64,000 nucleotides of DNA from Haematobia irritans (GCF_050003625.1 NC_134398.1:82864003-82928002); one strand, 5' to 3'; positions 1 to 11,895 are shown, counted from the first letter of the stretch. The notes: generated by a model from the letters alone, not told the origin. Numbers and translations are program-made.

Positions 1-169
1 GGAACTTCTACTAAAGGCTGTCATCCACAATCGAATTACTTGGGTTGCGATAACACTTGCCGATGGCAAGGTATCGTAAAACTTTTTAGCACTGTCTTCT
101 AAATTGTAAGTTAGCCCATACGGGGTATATATTAAACAAAAAAAAGGCCGATTAAATACGTATATAATC

Positions 170-885
170 TAGTTTGACAAAATTTTCTATAGAAATAAAA
201 TTTTGACAAAATTTTCTATAGAAATGAAACCTTGACAAAATTTTCTATAGAAATAAAATTTTGACAAAATTTCTATAGAAATAAAATTTTGACAAAATTT
301 TCTATAGAAATAAAAATTTGACAAAATTTTCTATAGAAATAAAAACTTGACAAAATTTTCTATAGAAATAAAATGTTGACAAAATTTTCTATGGAAGTAA
401 AATGTTGACAAAATTTTCTATAGCAATACAATTTTGACAAAAATTTCTATAGAAATAAAATGTTGATAAAATTTTGTATAGAAATGAAATTTTGACAAAA
501 TTTTGTAAAGAAATAAAATGTTGACAAAATTTTCTACAGAAATAATTTTTTTACAAAATTTTCTATAGAAATAAAATTTTGACAAACATTTCTATAGAAA
601 TAAACTTTTGACAAAACTTTCTATAGAAATGAAATTTTAACAAAACTTTCTATAGTAATAAAATTTGACAAAATTTTCTATGGAAATAAAGTTTTGGTAG
701 ATTACAAAATTTTCTATAGAAATAAAATTTTGACAAAATTTTCTATGGAAATAAAATTTTGACAAACATTTGTATAGAAATAAACTTTTGACAAAACTTT
801 CTATAGAAATGAAATTTTGACAAAACTTTCTATAGTAATAAAATTTGACAAAATTTTCTATGGAAATAAAGTTTTGGTAGATTAT
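170..885. repeat. ~30-bp minisatellite (ACAAAATTTTCTATAG core)
   Basis: About two dozen diverged units, each containing ACAAAATTTTCTATAG followed by AAATAAAATTTTG. Part of the array is itself duplicated: the block ending GTTTTGGTAGATTA occurs near 695-706 and again near 870-885 with the same preceding variant units. Related short arrays are at 2430-2495 and 35330-35590, so the unit is dispersed. Confidence 0.85.
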
Positions 886-889
886 TTTT

Positions 890-1835
890 GGCGATATGGA
901 CCAATTTTTGTGTAATAAGTCATCGGCTATATATAACTAAAGACCGATATGGACCAATTTTTACATGGCTGTTAGAGGCCATATATTGACAAAATGTACC
1001 AAATTTCAACCGTATCGGATGACTTTTGCTCCTCCAAGAGGTTCCGGACGTCAAATCTGGGGACGGTTTATATGGGAACTATATATAATTATGGACCTAT
1101 ATGGACCAATTTTTGCACGGTTGTTAGAGACCACATACTAACACCATGTACCAAATTTCAACTGGATCGGATGAATTTTGCTCTTCCAAGAGGCTCCGGA
1201 GGTCAAATCTGGGGATCGGTTTATATGGGGGCTATATATAATTATGGACCGATATGGACCAATTTTTGCATGGTTATTAGAGGCCGTAAACTAACATCAG
1301 GTACCAAATTTCAACCGGATCGGATGAATTTTGCCCCTCCAAGAGGCTCCGGAGGTCAAATCTGGGGATCGGTTTATATGGGGGCTATATTTAATTATGG
1401 ACCGATATGGACCAATTTTTGCATGGTTGTTAAAAACCGTATACTAAGACCACGTACTAAATTTCAACCGGATCGGATAAATTTTGCTTCTCCAAAAGGC
1501 TCCGGTGGTCAAATCTGGGGATCGGTTTATATGGGAGCTATATATAATTATGGACCGATATGGACCAATTTTTGCATGGTTGTTAGAGACCATATACTAA
1601 CATCAGGTACCAAATTTCAATCGGATCGGATGAATTTTGCCTATCCAAGAGGCTCCGGAGGTCAAATCTGGGGATCGGTTTATATGGGGGCTATATATAA
1701 TTATGGACCGATATGGACCAATTTTTGCATGGTTGTTAGAGACCGTATACTCAGACCACGTACCAAATTTTAACCGGATCGGATGAATTTTGCTGCTCCG
1801 GGAGGCTCCCCAAGCCAAATTTGGGGATCGGTTTA
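890..1835. repeat. 153-bp tandem repeat array in H1
   Basis: The marker ATGGACCAATTT recurs at 1101, 1254, 1407, 1560 and 1713, exactly 153 bp apart. As 153 is 51 codons, the array stays open over long stretches (259 residues at 994-1773), but the deduced peptide is only a repeat translation and shows no recognisable domain. I do not call it a gene. Confidence 0.9.
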
Positions 1836-2165
1836 TATGGGGGCTATACGTAAACGTGGTCCGATATGGCCCATTTTCAATACCATCCGACCTACATCAA
1901 TAACAACTACTTGTGCCAAGTTTCAAGTCGATAGCTTGTTTCGTTCGGAAGTTAGCGTGATTTCCACAGACGGACGGACAGCCGGACAGACGGACAGACG
2001 GACGGACGGACAGACGGACGGACGGACGGACATGCTTAGATCGACTCAGAATTTCACCACGACCCAGAATATATATACTTTATGGGGTCTTAGAGCAATA
2101 TTTCGATGTGTTACAAACGGAATGACAAAGTTAATATACCCCCATCCTATGGTGGAGGGTATAAA

Positions 2166-3347
2166 AATCATTGGCGACAATTCATAACCATTTTAACCAT
2201 ACTGTAGTTCATTGTTACTATATTTGGGCATCGTATGAAAATTTCCTTTTGCATTAGATCATATTGAATTTACGTGTACGGTCATTGAACTATACCCACG
2301 TTTAGTTCATGAAATTTTTGACACATACTTAATAAAATTTCATTGGAATTTGGAAAACTTCGAAAATAATAATAAAATTGAATTTTTTTTCAATAAAAAT
2401 AAGTTAAATTTAGCGTTAGTTTAGCTAAAAATTTAACCAAAATTTACTATAGAAATAAAATTTTAACAAAATTTTCTATAGAAACAATATTTTGAGAGAG
2501 CAGTGATTGAGGGAAGAGAGGGAGTTTTAGCAATGGGTGTAAAAGAATGGTTTTTTGTATAGACAAATGATTGTAGTAGATAATTTGGGTGGGAGAGTGA
2601 AATGGACGGCTTTGTATTTTAGTATTTAAATGATCAGTTAGTAATACTAATATTACACGTATTTCGTTTGAGAAATTGTAAAACAATAAATTATATTGCT
2701 TTAATTTAAATCTATAATATGTGTTTGATCATATACAACATATGGATATGGATGTTATAATAGGGATATATATCCGTTTTGTTTTATACCAAAAATTAAG
2801 ATTGTTAAAAAATACGATTTTTTATTATTTATTTAAACAAATACCTATTTGATGCTTAAATACGAATTTTCTAAAGGTAAATTTCATAGCCGCTTTTTAA
2901 CAATTTTTCTATTTTTTAATTTATTTTAATTTATTTTATTGAATTGAATTCTAAAATATATATTAGCGACGCGAATAAGGTAATTTACTCTTTTAGCTTT
3001 ACGCTTTTAAATATTAAAAAATTGTTGCTCAATTTGTATAAATCTGATCCGAATGGCTTTAAAAATTCCATTTGAGTGTGTTGAGATGTGTGTGGTCTGG
3101 GGAGTGAGAATTGAGTTTATCTTAATAAAAAGGTTTTCTTTCAGTACAGGAGCTATATTGAATAATCTAATCTCCTGAATTTTAAGTTAACAAAAAATTA
3201 GAATTTGATTTCAAAATTAAAATATATGGAAATTTATTAAAAATCATCATAGAAAATTGAATTTAATTGTATTTTATTTTATTTCATTCGTATTCAAATT
3301 AGTGTATGGGAATAGTTTTTTTTTTTTAACATTTTTCGATAAAGGTG
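2166..3347. other. AT-rich non-coding stretch
   Basis: No convincing gene. It contains a two-unit remnant of the ACAAAATTTTCTATAG minisatellite at 2430-2495 and, near 2280-2330, a segment sharing TATACCCACGTTTAGTTCAT with the inverse of 31970-31995. The rest shows no repeat or coding structure that I can see. Confidence 0.6.
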
Positions 3348-4144
3348 CACTGTTAGAAAAATATGTTTTTCATATGTTCCGATATAAACAAAATGTGTTT
3401 CGGGCACAATTTTTAAACACAATATATTTAAGTGCAAACATGTAATGTTCCTAAACTAACACAAAATGTTTGGGACACATATGTTAATATGTTAGAATAT
3501 ATTATGTTTGGGGCATGAATGTTTCATTAAAATAATATGCGTGAATGTAAACATATATAAATTTACAAATTTCGAGTAAACATATATATGTTGTGATACT
3601 TTATTCAGAGAGCGACAGAGAGAGAGAGAGTTAGTATAGAGAAAGAAATTGAGATGGAAACCGGGAGGGTTCAATAAAAAGATATCAACATAACACAGCG
3701 AGAGAATGAAATGAGAGCAATTTCTGTGAAACCGCTTGTATGTTGTTTCGGAAAACTGTTTTATAATATGGCCAAAAATTTAGTATGCTTAAGTCTAAAT
3801 ATTATTTAATTTGAATAGTAGATTGAGTATTCGGAATAAAGAGAATAGACATTCGGAACCAAGAAAATAGACATTTGAAAAAAAACAGCATATTTGCATT
3901 ACAGAAAAAGATGCGAAGAACTCAAAAATTTAGTGGAAGTTAAAAATATGTGAGGGAATGAACACAATCTTCTTTGGGGAATTCTTCCAAGCATATACTA
4001 TTTTTGGACTCAAAATGCTTCCAAACATATAATATGCTCACATAAAACAAACATATTAATGTTTCGGCGGTATCCAATAATATATGTGCTTCCTGCAAAA
4101 TATGTTTGGAACATATGTTAGAGAAGCGATTTTTTTTGAGGGTG
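3348..4144. mobile_element. Y1: TIR element, core-less copy
   Basis: The left end CACTGTTAGAAAAATATG and right end reading (reverse complement) CACCCTCAAAAAAAATCGC match the ends of Y2 (22907-24822) and Y3 (47100-48625). The left ~250 bp and right ~200 bp align with those copies by eye, including a GA-rich run near 3608-3630. Y1 lacks the divergent tRNA-like core of Y2 and Y3. Both flanks carry TG rather than TA. No transposase is encoded, so this is a non-autonomous element, probably Tc1/mariner-type. Confidence 0.75.
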
Positions 4145-5530
4145 TGGGTATTAAGTTCACATTATCGCACTGTTAGTTTTCTTTAGTAATTAATTTGAAA
4201 GAAAAAACTTTTTACATTTATTTTTATGTCAGCCTGATATTATTGCAGGCTGGATTTTTTTAATTTATGCTTTGGACCATTCCCCAACAAATTATAATAA
4301 ATTGTTTCAAAAAAGTTATTATTTCTTTCTGTTCTTAAAGATTTATTCTCAATTTTAGCGGATGTTCTCGAACATCTGATGAGTAACATCAAAAAAACAC
4401 TACTTTTTATAAAACTTTAAAAAAAAGTGTGGCTACATTTGTATAAATAGTGCGCCACTTATATAATACTCCGATTTAACTTCACTTGCACACAATATAG
4501 AAGAACAATGTAAAATATCAGTTACAGAATTCAGAGACGACTGTTTTAAAAACTAACTAAAGCTAAGTGTGTAAATTGTATGATATGTGGATATAGAATT
4601 CGCTAGAGTTCTATATCATCTAGGACCTTTATACCACCGTTAATGGCTTACAATGCACTCGAGTTTCGAGTGCCAGGAAGGCTAGTATAAGTAAAACCAG
4701 AAGAAAAATTTAAGTTTGTAACATTAGGTTTATTTCGGTAGAGAAAGGGTTAAACTGTTCAAGAGGCTTTGCAGCATATACTAAATTTTACCGTATAAAA
4801 TTTTCTTGTTTAGTTTTCTTGCTTTCGTGTCGTTAACATTGAAAATTGAAAAAATTAGGGCATTAGAGGGTTAAATATACGCATATGGGAATATAAATCT
4901 TTATATATAGCACTCAACACATTTGGAATGATTTAAGATAAAATCGAAAATGAAGATCTGCAAAGTAGTTCAGGGTATAAAATTCTTTCCTTTTTTCAAT
5001 TTTTGATATTTTTTCTCTCACTTATACGATATAAAACATTTTTAGGAATTTTAAAAATTGGTAAAAATTGTTTGCTTCATTTTAGTTAAAAGCCCGATTT
5101 TTACCATTAGTAATTCAAATCGAATTTTCAATTAAGCAAAATGTTGAAGTCGACTTTTTGTAATACACAAATTCTACTAATGGACTTTGATCTTTTTGAA
5201 AATTTGCAAAATCGAATTTTAAAGAAAATTGTCAAAAATTCGACATAGATATGTATGAACATACATACTCTGAATATCATCTCCATTATTAAATTTTGAA
5301 AAAGTCGAAAACTCGAAAAGTAAAGTTTTCCAAATTTTGATGAAAAGTGAACGATCGAAAATTCGACTAATCAAACGTAATTGCGAGAAGAAAAAATAAA
5401 AGATTTTGCTGATGTTTTCTGTGGTTACTTATATTTTTCCTAATGTTTTATGTAAGAAACTTAGGGATATTTTAATGTTTTACTTGCTAAGAAAATATTG
5501 ACCCAACTTTTTATACACATTAATAAAAAG
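4145..5530. other. Non-coding stretch with dispersed hairpin
   Basis: No gene recognised. Around 4225-4252 a hairpin-forming segment (AGCCTG ... CAGGCT) recurs in inverse orientation at 59537-59565, so it belongs to a dispersed repeat. At 4361-4376 there is a GATGTTC/GAACATC inverted pair, followed ~65 bp later by TATAAATA; no open frame follows. Confidence 0.5.
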
Positions 5531-5911
5531 AAGGGTGTGAAGTTAAAGTTGTTTTAGCGAAGGCACAAACTACTTTACATATTTTGAAAATTTAAATTTG
5601 TATTGCGAATTTAAGACTTTGTGGCAAGAATTAAATATATTTTGCTTCATTTTTTGAACGCAAATGCGTGTATTCTTAACATAATTTTGAGCAAAAAGTT
5701 ATTTTGAGTAATATATGTTAGATGCCATTCAGAAAATATGGAAAGAGGGATTTACATTAATTAGACTTTTTGGGGCATTTGCAAGGAGAGTTAAAAAGCA
5801 AAAGTGGATATAGCGCATTAGCTCGGAGATGGGAGAACACCCCCGTAATGAGGGCAGAGGCGTAGGTAATGTAGTTAATGAGATAAAGGGGGCAAATTCA
5901 TGTAAATTCTA

Positions 5912-6211
5912 CACTAAAAAAAAGTGAACTCTCTATTTCATTAAAGACAATTTAACTTTATTTTAGTTCTTGGAATTATTATGTTTGGAGAAAGTTTCCT
6001 TTACTCTAATAATTTTGTGCGTACGTTAGTTAAATTAACTAAAACCGAGGAAAAAATATACACAAATGAAGCATAAAGATTAACTAAATTCGTGTCTTCC
6101 ACAAAATAGTTAAGTATTTCTTTAAATTTGCAAATTTTTTAGGAATTTGTTCAAAATTTTCTAAAATTAACCAAAAGTTTTCTTCCTGGTGGGTTCACTG
6201 TTTTTTCAGTG
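5912..6211. mobile_element. V1: 300-bp TIR element in the foldback left arm
   Basis: Ends CACTAAAAAAAAGTGAACTC and (inverse) CACTGAAAAAACAGTGAACC, flanked by TA on both sides. It is absent from the right arm, so the right arm serves as an internal empty site. Related copies: V2 (36660-37623) and V3 (57651-58166). Confidence 0.85.
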
Positions 6212-6587
6212 TAAAAACTATAAAACCTTTCTGGGGCACAGTTAAAAAAACATTAATTGATTCTATTAGCTTTAAGGACGTAGAAGACTATTCTGGAGAT
6301 TCCATGAGCGTAGCTGGGCGTTAAGTCTGAGGGGGGTCAATTATATTTAGGCATATTTTGTATGGCACCCTGTGTTAGCGAACATTTCCTGAGATATCGT
6401 AATAATTTGTTTAAATTTTTGTCCTGTAAATTATACATAAGCAACTCAAATGTTGCTTTCCAAACGAGGTTTTCTCAGGCGTAGAATTCTATATCATAGT
6501 GTGCTTTATTAAAATTTGGAAGAGAAGTATCCATAATAATTGGTCTAAATATAATTGCCCCCTTTATGTCATTAACTAGATTACCTA

Positions 6588-6877
6588 CACAGAAAAAAAT
6601 TTCACGAAAAATTTTCCAATTAAAATTTTAATTGAGTTTTAAAAAATATTCAATTAAAAATTTAATTGAATCAACAAATTTTTTCATTGAAACAAAAGTC
6701 AATCACAAAAATTAATAGTATCAATTAATTTTTTAATTGGATCAATTAATTTTTTAATTGACCTTCAATTGATTTTTTAATTGATACTATCATTTCTGTG
6801 ATTGAAGACATTTCAATTAAAAAATTAATTGGATCAATTAATTTCGTGATTGAATCAGAAAAAAATTTTTTTGTGTG
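6588..6877. mobile_element. T1: 290-bp TIR element in the foldback spacer
   Basis: Begins CACAGAAAAAAATTTC and ends with the near-inverse AAAAAAATTTTTTTGTGTG, with TA on both sides. The interior is dominated by repeated CAATTAATTTTTTAATTG-type palindromes. Non-coding. Confidence 0.75.
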
Positions 6878-7720
6878 TACGCCTCTGGCGTTTGGGGGAG
6901 AGGATTCTTCCAGCTTGGGGCTAATGTGCTATACCCACTTTTGCCTTTTAAATCATCCTAGAAATGCCCGAAAATCGACCCACAAAATATGCCTAAATAT
7001 AATTGACCCCCCTCAGACTTAACGCCCTGCTACGCTCATGGAATCTCCAGAATAGTCTTCTACGTCCTTAAAGCTAATAGAATCAATTAATGTTTTTTTT
7101 TTTTTAACTGTGCCCCAGAAAAGTTATTAGAATTTACCCCCCTTTATCTCATTAACTACATTACCTAGGCCTCTGCCCTCTTTACGGCAGTGTTCTCCCA
7201 TCTCTGAGCTAATGCGCTATACCCACTTTCGTTTTTTAACTCTCCTTGCTAATGCCCGAAAAAGTCTAATGAATGTAAAATCCCTCTTTCCATATTTTCT
7301 GAATGGCATCTATATTACCCAAAATAACTTTTTGCTCAAAATTATGTTAAGAATACACGCACTTGCGTTCAAAAAATGTGTAATGAAGCAAAATATATAT
7401 AATGTCTTGCCAAAAAGTCTTAAATTCGCAACACAAAGTTAAATTTTCAAAATATGTAAAGTGGTTTGTGTCTTCGCTAAAACAACTTTAGAAAACAACT
7501 TTAACTTCACACCCTTAATAAAAAGTCAACTTTTTCTAATACAATTATGGGACATACATTTTACGCGTTTTAATATGTTTTAATATTATTGCTAGTATGC
7601 AAAGGAATATTTTGGGTATGTGCAAAAATGTGCTCTTTAAGGCATGTAAAATTGCCTGCTTGTAGAAGCGAAACGTGCATGACTATCGGATCTTCGAGAA
7701 GCACTTATAGTTGCAGTGTA

Positions 7721-8360
7721 AATGAGAAAAATATTGTCGTGAGGCCAAAGATTTCATGTCCTTAAAATACGAATGCAAATTTAGCTTAGCGTAGAAGACG
7801 CATTTCTCTAATATAAAGTTTTTTTCCTTGTTCAAAATTTCTTATAATTAAGTGATTTTACTTAAAAATAGGTATGATAACATGAAAAAAAAATTTGTTA
7901 CCAAAAACATGAAAAAAAAATTTGTTACTTGACTTTAATAATACAGAAAATTTCGTTAAAATTAATGAAACTGTTTTAAATTCATTGTCTTTTTGCAACT
8001 TGACTACAAAGCAAAAATTCTTTCAAAAATAGGAAATGTTTTTCAACACTTTATTTTAAAGATGTTTTTACTTGAAACATATCATAATTTCTACTGGAAG
8101 TCGAGTCTGAATTTGGAAAATAAAGTTGTCGTTAACTCGTTTTTAAAGGACTTTGATAGCATATGAAGAAAAAATTTTGAAAAAAACTAAAGATAAAAAT
8201 TTGCTTCCTAGAAGCAAGCACACAAAATCCAAATTTAAAAGAGATTTGTGTCTTAAAAGTGTCCTTACTTGTATTCTCCGCTTCTTTAGTTCGGAATCAA
8301 TACCAAAATTGTTAAAGTAAAGACAAACTCTTTGGAACCGCGCATGCTTTTTTTTCAGTG
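7721..8360. mobile_element. W1: ~640-bp TIR element
   Basis: Shares AAAATATTGTCGTGAGG and most of its length with W2 (46076) and the shorter W3-W5. The right end TTTTTTTTTCAGTG is followed by TA; the left terminus is mutated (AATGAGAAAAATATTG) but preceded by TA. Non-autonomous and non-coding. Confidence 0.75.
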
Positions 8361-9011
8361 TAAGATTCCGCTGCTGGGTCGTTTAATATACCGATCATCT
8401 TAGAATTAAATTCTGAGTCGATTTAGAGACGTCCGTTTGCCTGTCTGTTAATGTAGGTCCCATTGTCCTCGAGTTTGGCATAGAGTCTTATTTTCGCTCA
8501 AAGACAATCGCTATTGGTTTTGGAAAAAATCGCTTCAGATTTAGATATAGTTGTCATATATAGTTATCACCGATCTGCTCATAATTGGCATGTTTAACCG
8601 ATCTTCTTCAAATTCCGTACATGCAAATATTTTGCCAGTCTCGGAAAACTTGCAAAATACCAGCCAAATCGGTTCAGATTTAGATATAGCACCCATATAT
8701 ATCTTTCGCTCGATATGTACTTGTATGGTCCCAGAAGCCAGCATTTTGCCCTGATATGCTTCAAATTTTGTACAATTGATACTGTCGTCGATTGTGACAA
8801 ATTTTGTTTAAATCGGTTTATTTTAGATATAGCTCCCATATATATATTTCGCCAGATTTACACTCATTTGACTACAGAGACCAAAGTTTACCACAAATTG
8901 ACTTGAAATTTGCCTTTATTTTCTTCAAATTTTGCACAAAGACTACAATTGATGGTATTGTCAAATTTGCGAAAATTCTTTGAAATCGGTTGAAATTTTT
9001 TATTGAGAGTA

Positions 9012-10316
9012 CACGCAGAGAAGAAACATGATTGTCACAATCATATTCGAGGAGCAAAATAATATGATAGGAGCTATTTTTGCGGCGACCATGTAACATT
9101 TTGACCAGCAATCATTTTGGCTCAGTCAACATGGTTCTAAGAAAAATAAAATTGACCTCATCTAACATGTTATTATATTGATAAAAAGAATTTTGTTTGA
9201 ATCAAAAGACACTGGTCGCGATCTAAAATGTTATGGTATTCTTCAAAAATGTTTTTCTTCCAGTTAAAAGAACATGGTCACAACCTAAAATGTTTTGATC
9301 TTTATGAAAAAACTTTTTTTGGTCGTCGAAAAAAGGATGCCACTTGAAAAAAGACAACTCAAAATTAACTTTATTTATTTGTTTCTATTTATTTATAAAC
9401 TAATTCGTTGTTTATTTGTATTTATAATGTCGTGCAAGCAAACATCACATATTTTTAAACACTCTATTTTGGTTCAATTTCAACAATAAGTAATCATTCC
9501 ATATTTACTTCGTGCCCATCAAATGTACCAACGCAGACATCATGTAACAAATAAAAATAAATTATACCATATATCAAAATGCAGAACAAAAAACAGGTAC
9601 ATTTTTTCAATTACATTTTCCTTCTTTGTGTTCACATAAAACCACGTGCCACTTCAGAATAAATAAATTAACACAAAACACAGTAATTCCGTATTCTCCG
9701 TCCATTCCAAGAAACAATCAACACACGACTAACGCGCAAAATGAAAATCGTGTGTACCTGCTCAATGTTTTTATAAAATTCTTTTCGCTGCAAAAAAAAA
9801 AATTAAAAGATCACGAAAACAATGTACATGGTCTGTATGACCATGTAATGGTTCTAGACATGTCTATACGTAACCTATAAAAATACTTTTTTTTTCTGCA
9901 AAAAAGTAAACAAATTTAATGGTCAGGTACATGATTCTCCCGACCATGTAATGGTCTCAAATTCTATCATTTAAATAATAGAACTTGTTTGCGGCATTTG
10001 AGAACCATTTAAATGCTTATTGCCAGCATATATTTTTCACCGCTCGAAAATTATTTTTACAAAGACAAAATACATGGTTTTAGCGATAATTACATAGTCT
10101 AGAGATTCTCCCGACCATGTAATGGTCTCAAATTCTATCATTTAAATAATAGAACTTGTTTGCGGCATTTGAGAACCATTTAAATGCTTATTGCCAGCAT
10201 ATATTTTTCACCGCTCGAAAATTATTTTTACAAAGACAAAATACATGGTTTTAGCGATAATTACATAGTCTAGAGAAGCATTAAATGGATGCCCAAACAT
10301 GTTTTTTCTGTGCGTG
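9012..10316. mobile_element. Z1: 1.3-kb TIR element
   Basis: TIRs CACGCAGAGAAGAAACATG and (inverse of right end) CACGCACAGAAAAAACATG, flanked by TA on both sides. Copies Z2 (27653-31051) and Z3 (54793-55937) share the full structure. The interior is rich in ATGGT/ACCAT inverted motifs. No transposase reading frame. It includes a perfect 171-bp tandem duplication (9934-10275). Confidence 0.85.
9934..10275. repeat. 171-bp perfect tandem duplication in Z1
   Basis: The block starting ATTCTCCCGACCATG at 9934 recurs at 10105 with no difference that I can see over 171 bp. Z2 and Z3 carry this block once, so the duplication is recent or an assembly artefact. Confidence 0.9.
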
Positions 10317-10750
10317 TAGAATTAAGATTTAAACAATGTGTCCCAAATTTAATTCAAATTGGTTACGATTTGGATATAGCACCCATATTTATACGCCTGA
10401 CTTGGTTAAATATGGTAGAAATTTCCATAAATGGGTGTATTTCAAATCGTTTCGGGTTTATATTTTATGCAATAAAATGCCTCTAGCTTTAATTTTCCAA
10501 TATTTTTACTTTATTGTGATTCGCTTCACGGCGTTAGCCGATTTAAATTTTATGTCTAGAGATTTTGTAAAAGTATAAAAAATTTCTCCAAATTGGTTCT
10601 GATTTCAATATTTGTGTATGGGAATGTAAACTTTTATATAGCTCCCAACATATTTGAAGGCGTTGAGGTTGTAACAAAATTGATGGTCTACATAGTGGTG
10701 AAGGGTATAATATAGTCGGCCCATCCGACTTTAGACTTTACTTACTTGTT

Positions 10751-11171
10751 TTTCTTATAAGCGTTTTTTTCTTATGGGCAATTATTGTTTATAAGAAAAA
10801 GTTTTTATAAGCATACATATGGATATAAGAAAATTCTTTCTTATAAGAATATATTTTTAAAAACTTATAAAAAAAAATCATTTTATAAATTTCAATTATT
10901 TAAAAAAAGACAAAGAAATATAAACTTAAATCTGCCAAAAAAAAAAATTAAACCTCAAGTTATTCATTTCAAAATGTACTTAGTTTCGTTCGTTATTCTG
11001 TTGGTCATGTTATTAGTTTGGTAATTGATTAGCAGCAGCGATCCGGAGCTGTAACATATATTTTTTTCGCTCCGCTCCGAGAACAAAACCTTCGCTCCAT
11101 TCCGCTCCCGCTCCTTCTTAGAGAAAATTATAGTGCACACAGCTTTGTATTGCGAATTCATTTTTATTTTT
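10751..11171. other. CTTATAAG motif cluster and hAT-end-like fragment
   Basis: 10750-10890 holds about six TTATAAG/CTTATAAG motifs. 11034-11125 holds a fragment starting CAGCGATCCGGAGC with several CGCTCC motifs, resembling the left end of the hAT-type element at 50824. No gene. Confidence 0.5.
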
Positions 11172-11305
11172 TCCAACCATCTTGTAGTCTATAGGGCTTT
11201 GCCCAAATAAATTTGACAAGCATACTTTTCCTCTGTTGGTTAAGCTACACTTGTAGTTTAGTCAATGCATGGCTTTAAGCTGAGATCAAAAACAACAATA
11301 ATTTT
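11172..11305 (+). repeat. Short retrocopy-like segment beginning at a hammerhead cleavage position
   Basis: Aligns with 35151-35295 (CCAACCATCTTG, then TAGTTTAGTCAATGCATGG, then an A-rich tail with CAACAA). Its first matching base lies 2-3 nt downstream of the predicted hammerhead cleavage site in the other copy (35148/35149). Nothing of the ribozyme itself is retained upstream. Reading it as a reverse-transcribed cleaved RNA is inference. Confidence 0.5.
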
Positions 11306-11321
11306 TATTTTTCGAAAACTA

Positions 11322-11895
11322 CATGCAAAGAAAAGGCACGTTTGGAAAACGTGTACCGAAAACATGTTTCTTTTGTTAGAGTTTTGGAATTTCTTCGAAA
11401 ATTTTAAACTTTTATCACCAAAAAAATCGTTTTTAACAAAATTTTTATTTTTTTCTATAAAAAAAATTATTTTTGAACCAAAAACACAGTCCGTATCGTT
11501 GTATCAAGCACTATCCTTTTTTGACTGTAAGTCTTTAATAAGACACATTTTAGAGTTTCATAGTAAAAATTTAATTTGGTAGTATGTAATGTTGAACACC
11601 TTTTCTGCATCTTCTGAACATATCTGGAATATGTGTAAAAAAACCTTTTAGGTGTTCGGTCGAATCAGGGATCGAACCCATGAACCTTGGCATGCAAGGC
11701 GGACGTAGCAACCACTGCTCCACGGTGCCCAACTAAATGTATGTTTCTGTTAAATAAAGTTTGTTTAATCAGCTCGTAGGCGCCGCAAATATAACTTATA
11801 TGGATAATTGTCTAGTGATGACAATAACAGCTACGTAGCCCAGTGGATATTGTGTTGGCTTACAAATAGCATGGTCCGCGGTTCGTCAAGGGTGC
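11322..11895 (-). mobile_element. X1: TIR element with divergent tRNA-like core, 3'-truncated
   Basis: Inverse orientation relative to X2-X4: it starts with CATGCAAAGAAAAGG (X right end) after TA, continues through the conserved ACACGTTTTCC/ACTCTAACAAAAG block, and carries module B (11651-11732, minus) and module A (11830-11890, plus). It stops abruptly after module A. Non-coding. Confidence 0.75.
11651..11890. repeat. Divergent tRNA-like pair (B minus, A plus), X1
   Basis: Module B reads on the minus strand through GTGGAGCAGTGG (A-box-like) and GGGTTCGATCCC (B-box). Module A reads on the plus strand through TAGCCCAGTGG and a truncated GGTTCG B-box. The 5' ends face each other ~100 bp apart. 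These resemble RNA polymerase III internal promoters, but the acceptor stems do not pair well, so I do not call them tRNA genes. Confidence 0.7.

Larger units (their letters stand above)
1..2165 (-). mobile_element. Helentron/DINE-like element H1, truncated by window start
   Basis: Same family as the copies at 18257-20063 and 51930-53233. On the minus strand it begins with TATACC(C/A)-type sequence near 2160, then a (GTCC)n-type microsatellite (1970-2035 on plus as CGGA/CAGA runs), a tandem array of 153-bp units, and the family's other end at 1-130. The GTCC run next to the conserved GAGTCGATCT core matches the published description of dipteran mini-me/DINE repeats. No transposase or Rep/helicase coding remains. 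A ~30-bp minisatellite (170-885) lies between the left end and the 153-bp array. Family placement is by structure, not by database search. Confidence 0.6.
5531..7516. mobile_element. Foldback element with ~530-bp inverted arms and 9-bp target duplication
   Basis: Left arm 5531-6361 (minus the V1 insertion) is the inverse of right arm 6982-7516. Both ends read AAGGGTGTGAAGTT inward. The element is bounded by the direct repeat AATAAAAAG at 5522-5530 and 7517-7525. Long inverted arms plus a 9-bp duplication fit Foldback or Mutator-like TIR elements. No transposase is visible in the ~620-bp spacer, which also holds a diverged second copy of an arm segment (near 6550-6585 and 6880-6975) split by T1. 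Confidence 0.85.
8363..10750 (+). mobile_element. D1: DINE/mini-me-like element, split by Z1
   Basis: Contains a GAGTCGATTTAG core with GTCCGTTTGCCTGTCTG, repeated ATCGGTTCAGATTTAGATATAG-type units, and the 3' hairpin end (GGGTATAATATAGTCGG ... GACTTTACTTACTTG) shared with D2 at 15684-17184. Z1 interrupts it at 9012-10316. Non-coding. Confidence 0.7.

Noticed and set aside
170..885. CRISPR-like array
   Set aside because: Repeats are contiguous and diverged with no unique spacers; this is a minisatellite in a eukaryotic genome.
994..1773. 259-codon open frame
   Set aside because: It is a translation of five 153-bp repeat units; the same frame recurs in each H copy and has no domain, start context or splice signals.
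4375..4400. Second possible hammerhead (CTGATGAG followed by CATCAAAAAAAC)
   Set aside because: No GAAA box, no stem II that places it correctly and no cleavage triplet with stem I pairing.
7660..7690. AAGCGAAACGTGCATGAC, similar to the 3' half of a hammerhead
   Set aside because: No CTGATGA or stem I partner upstream.
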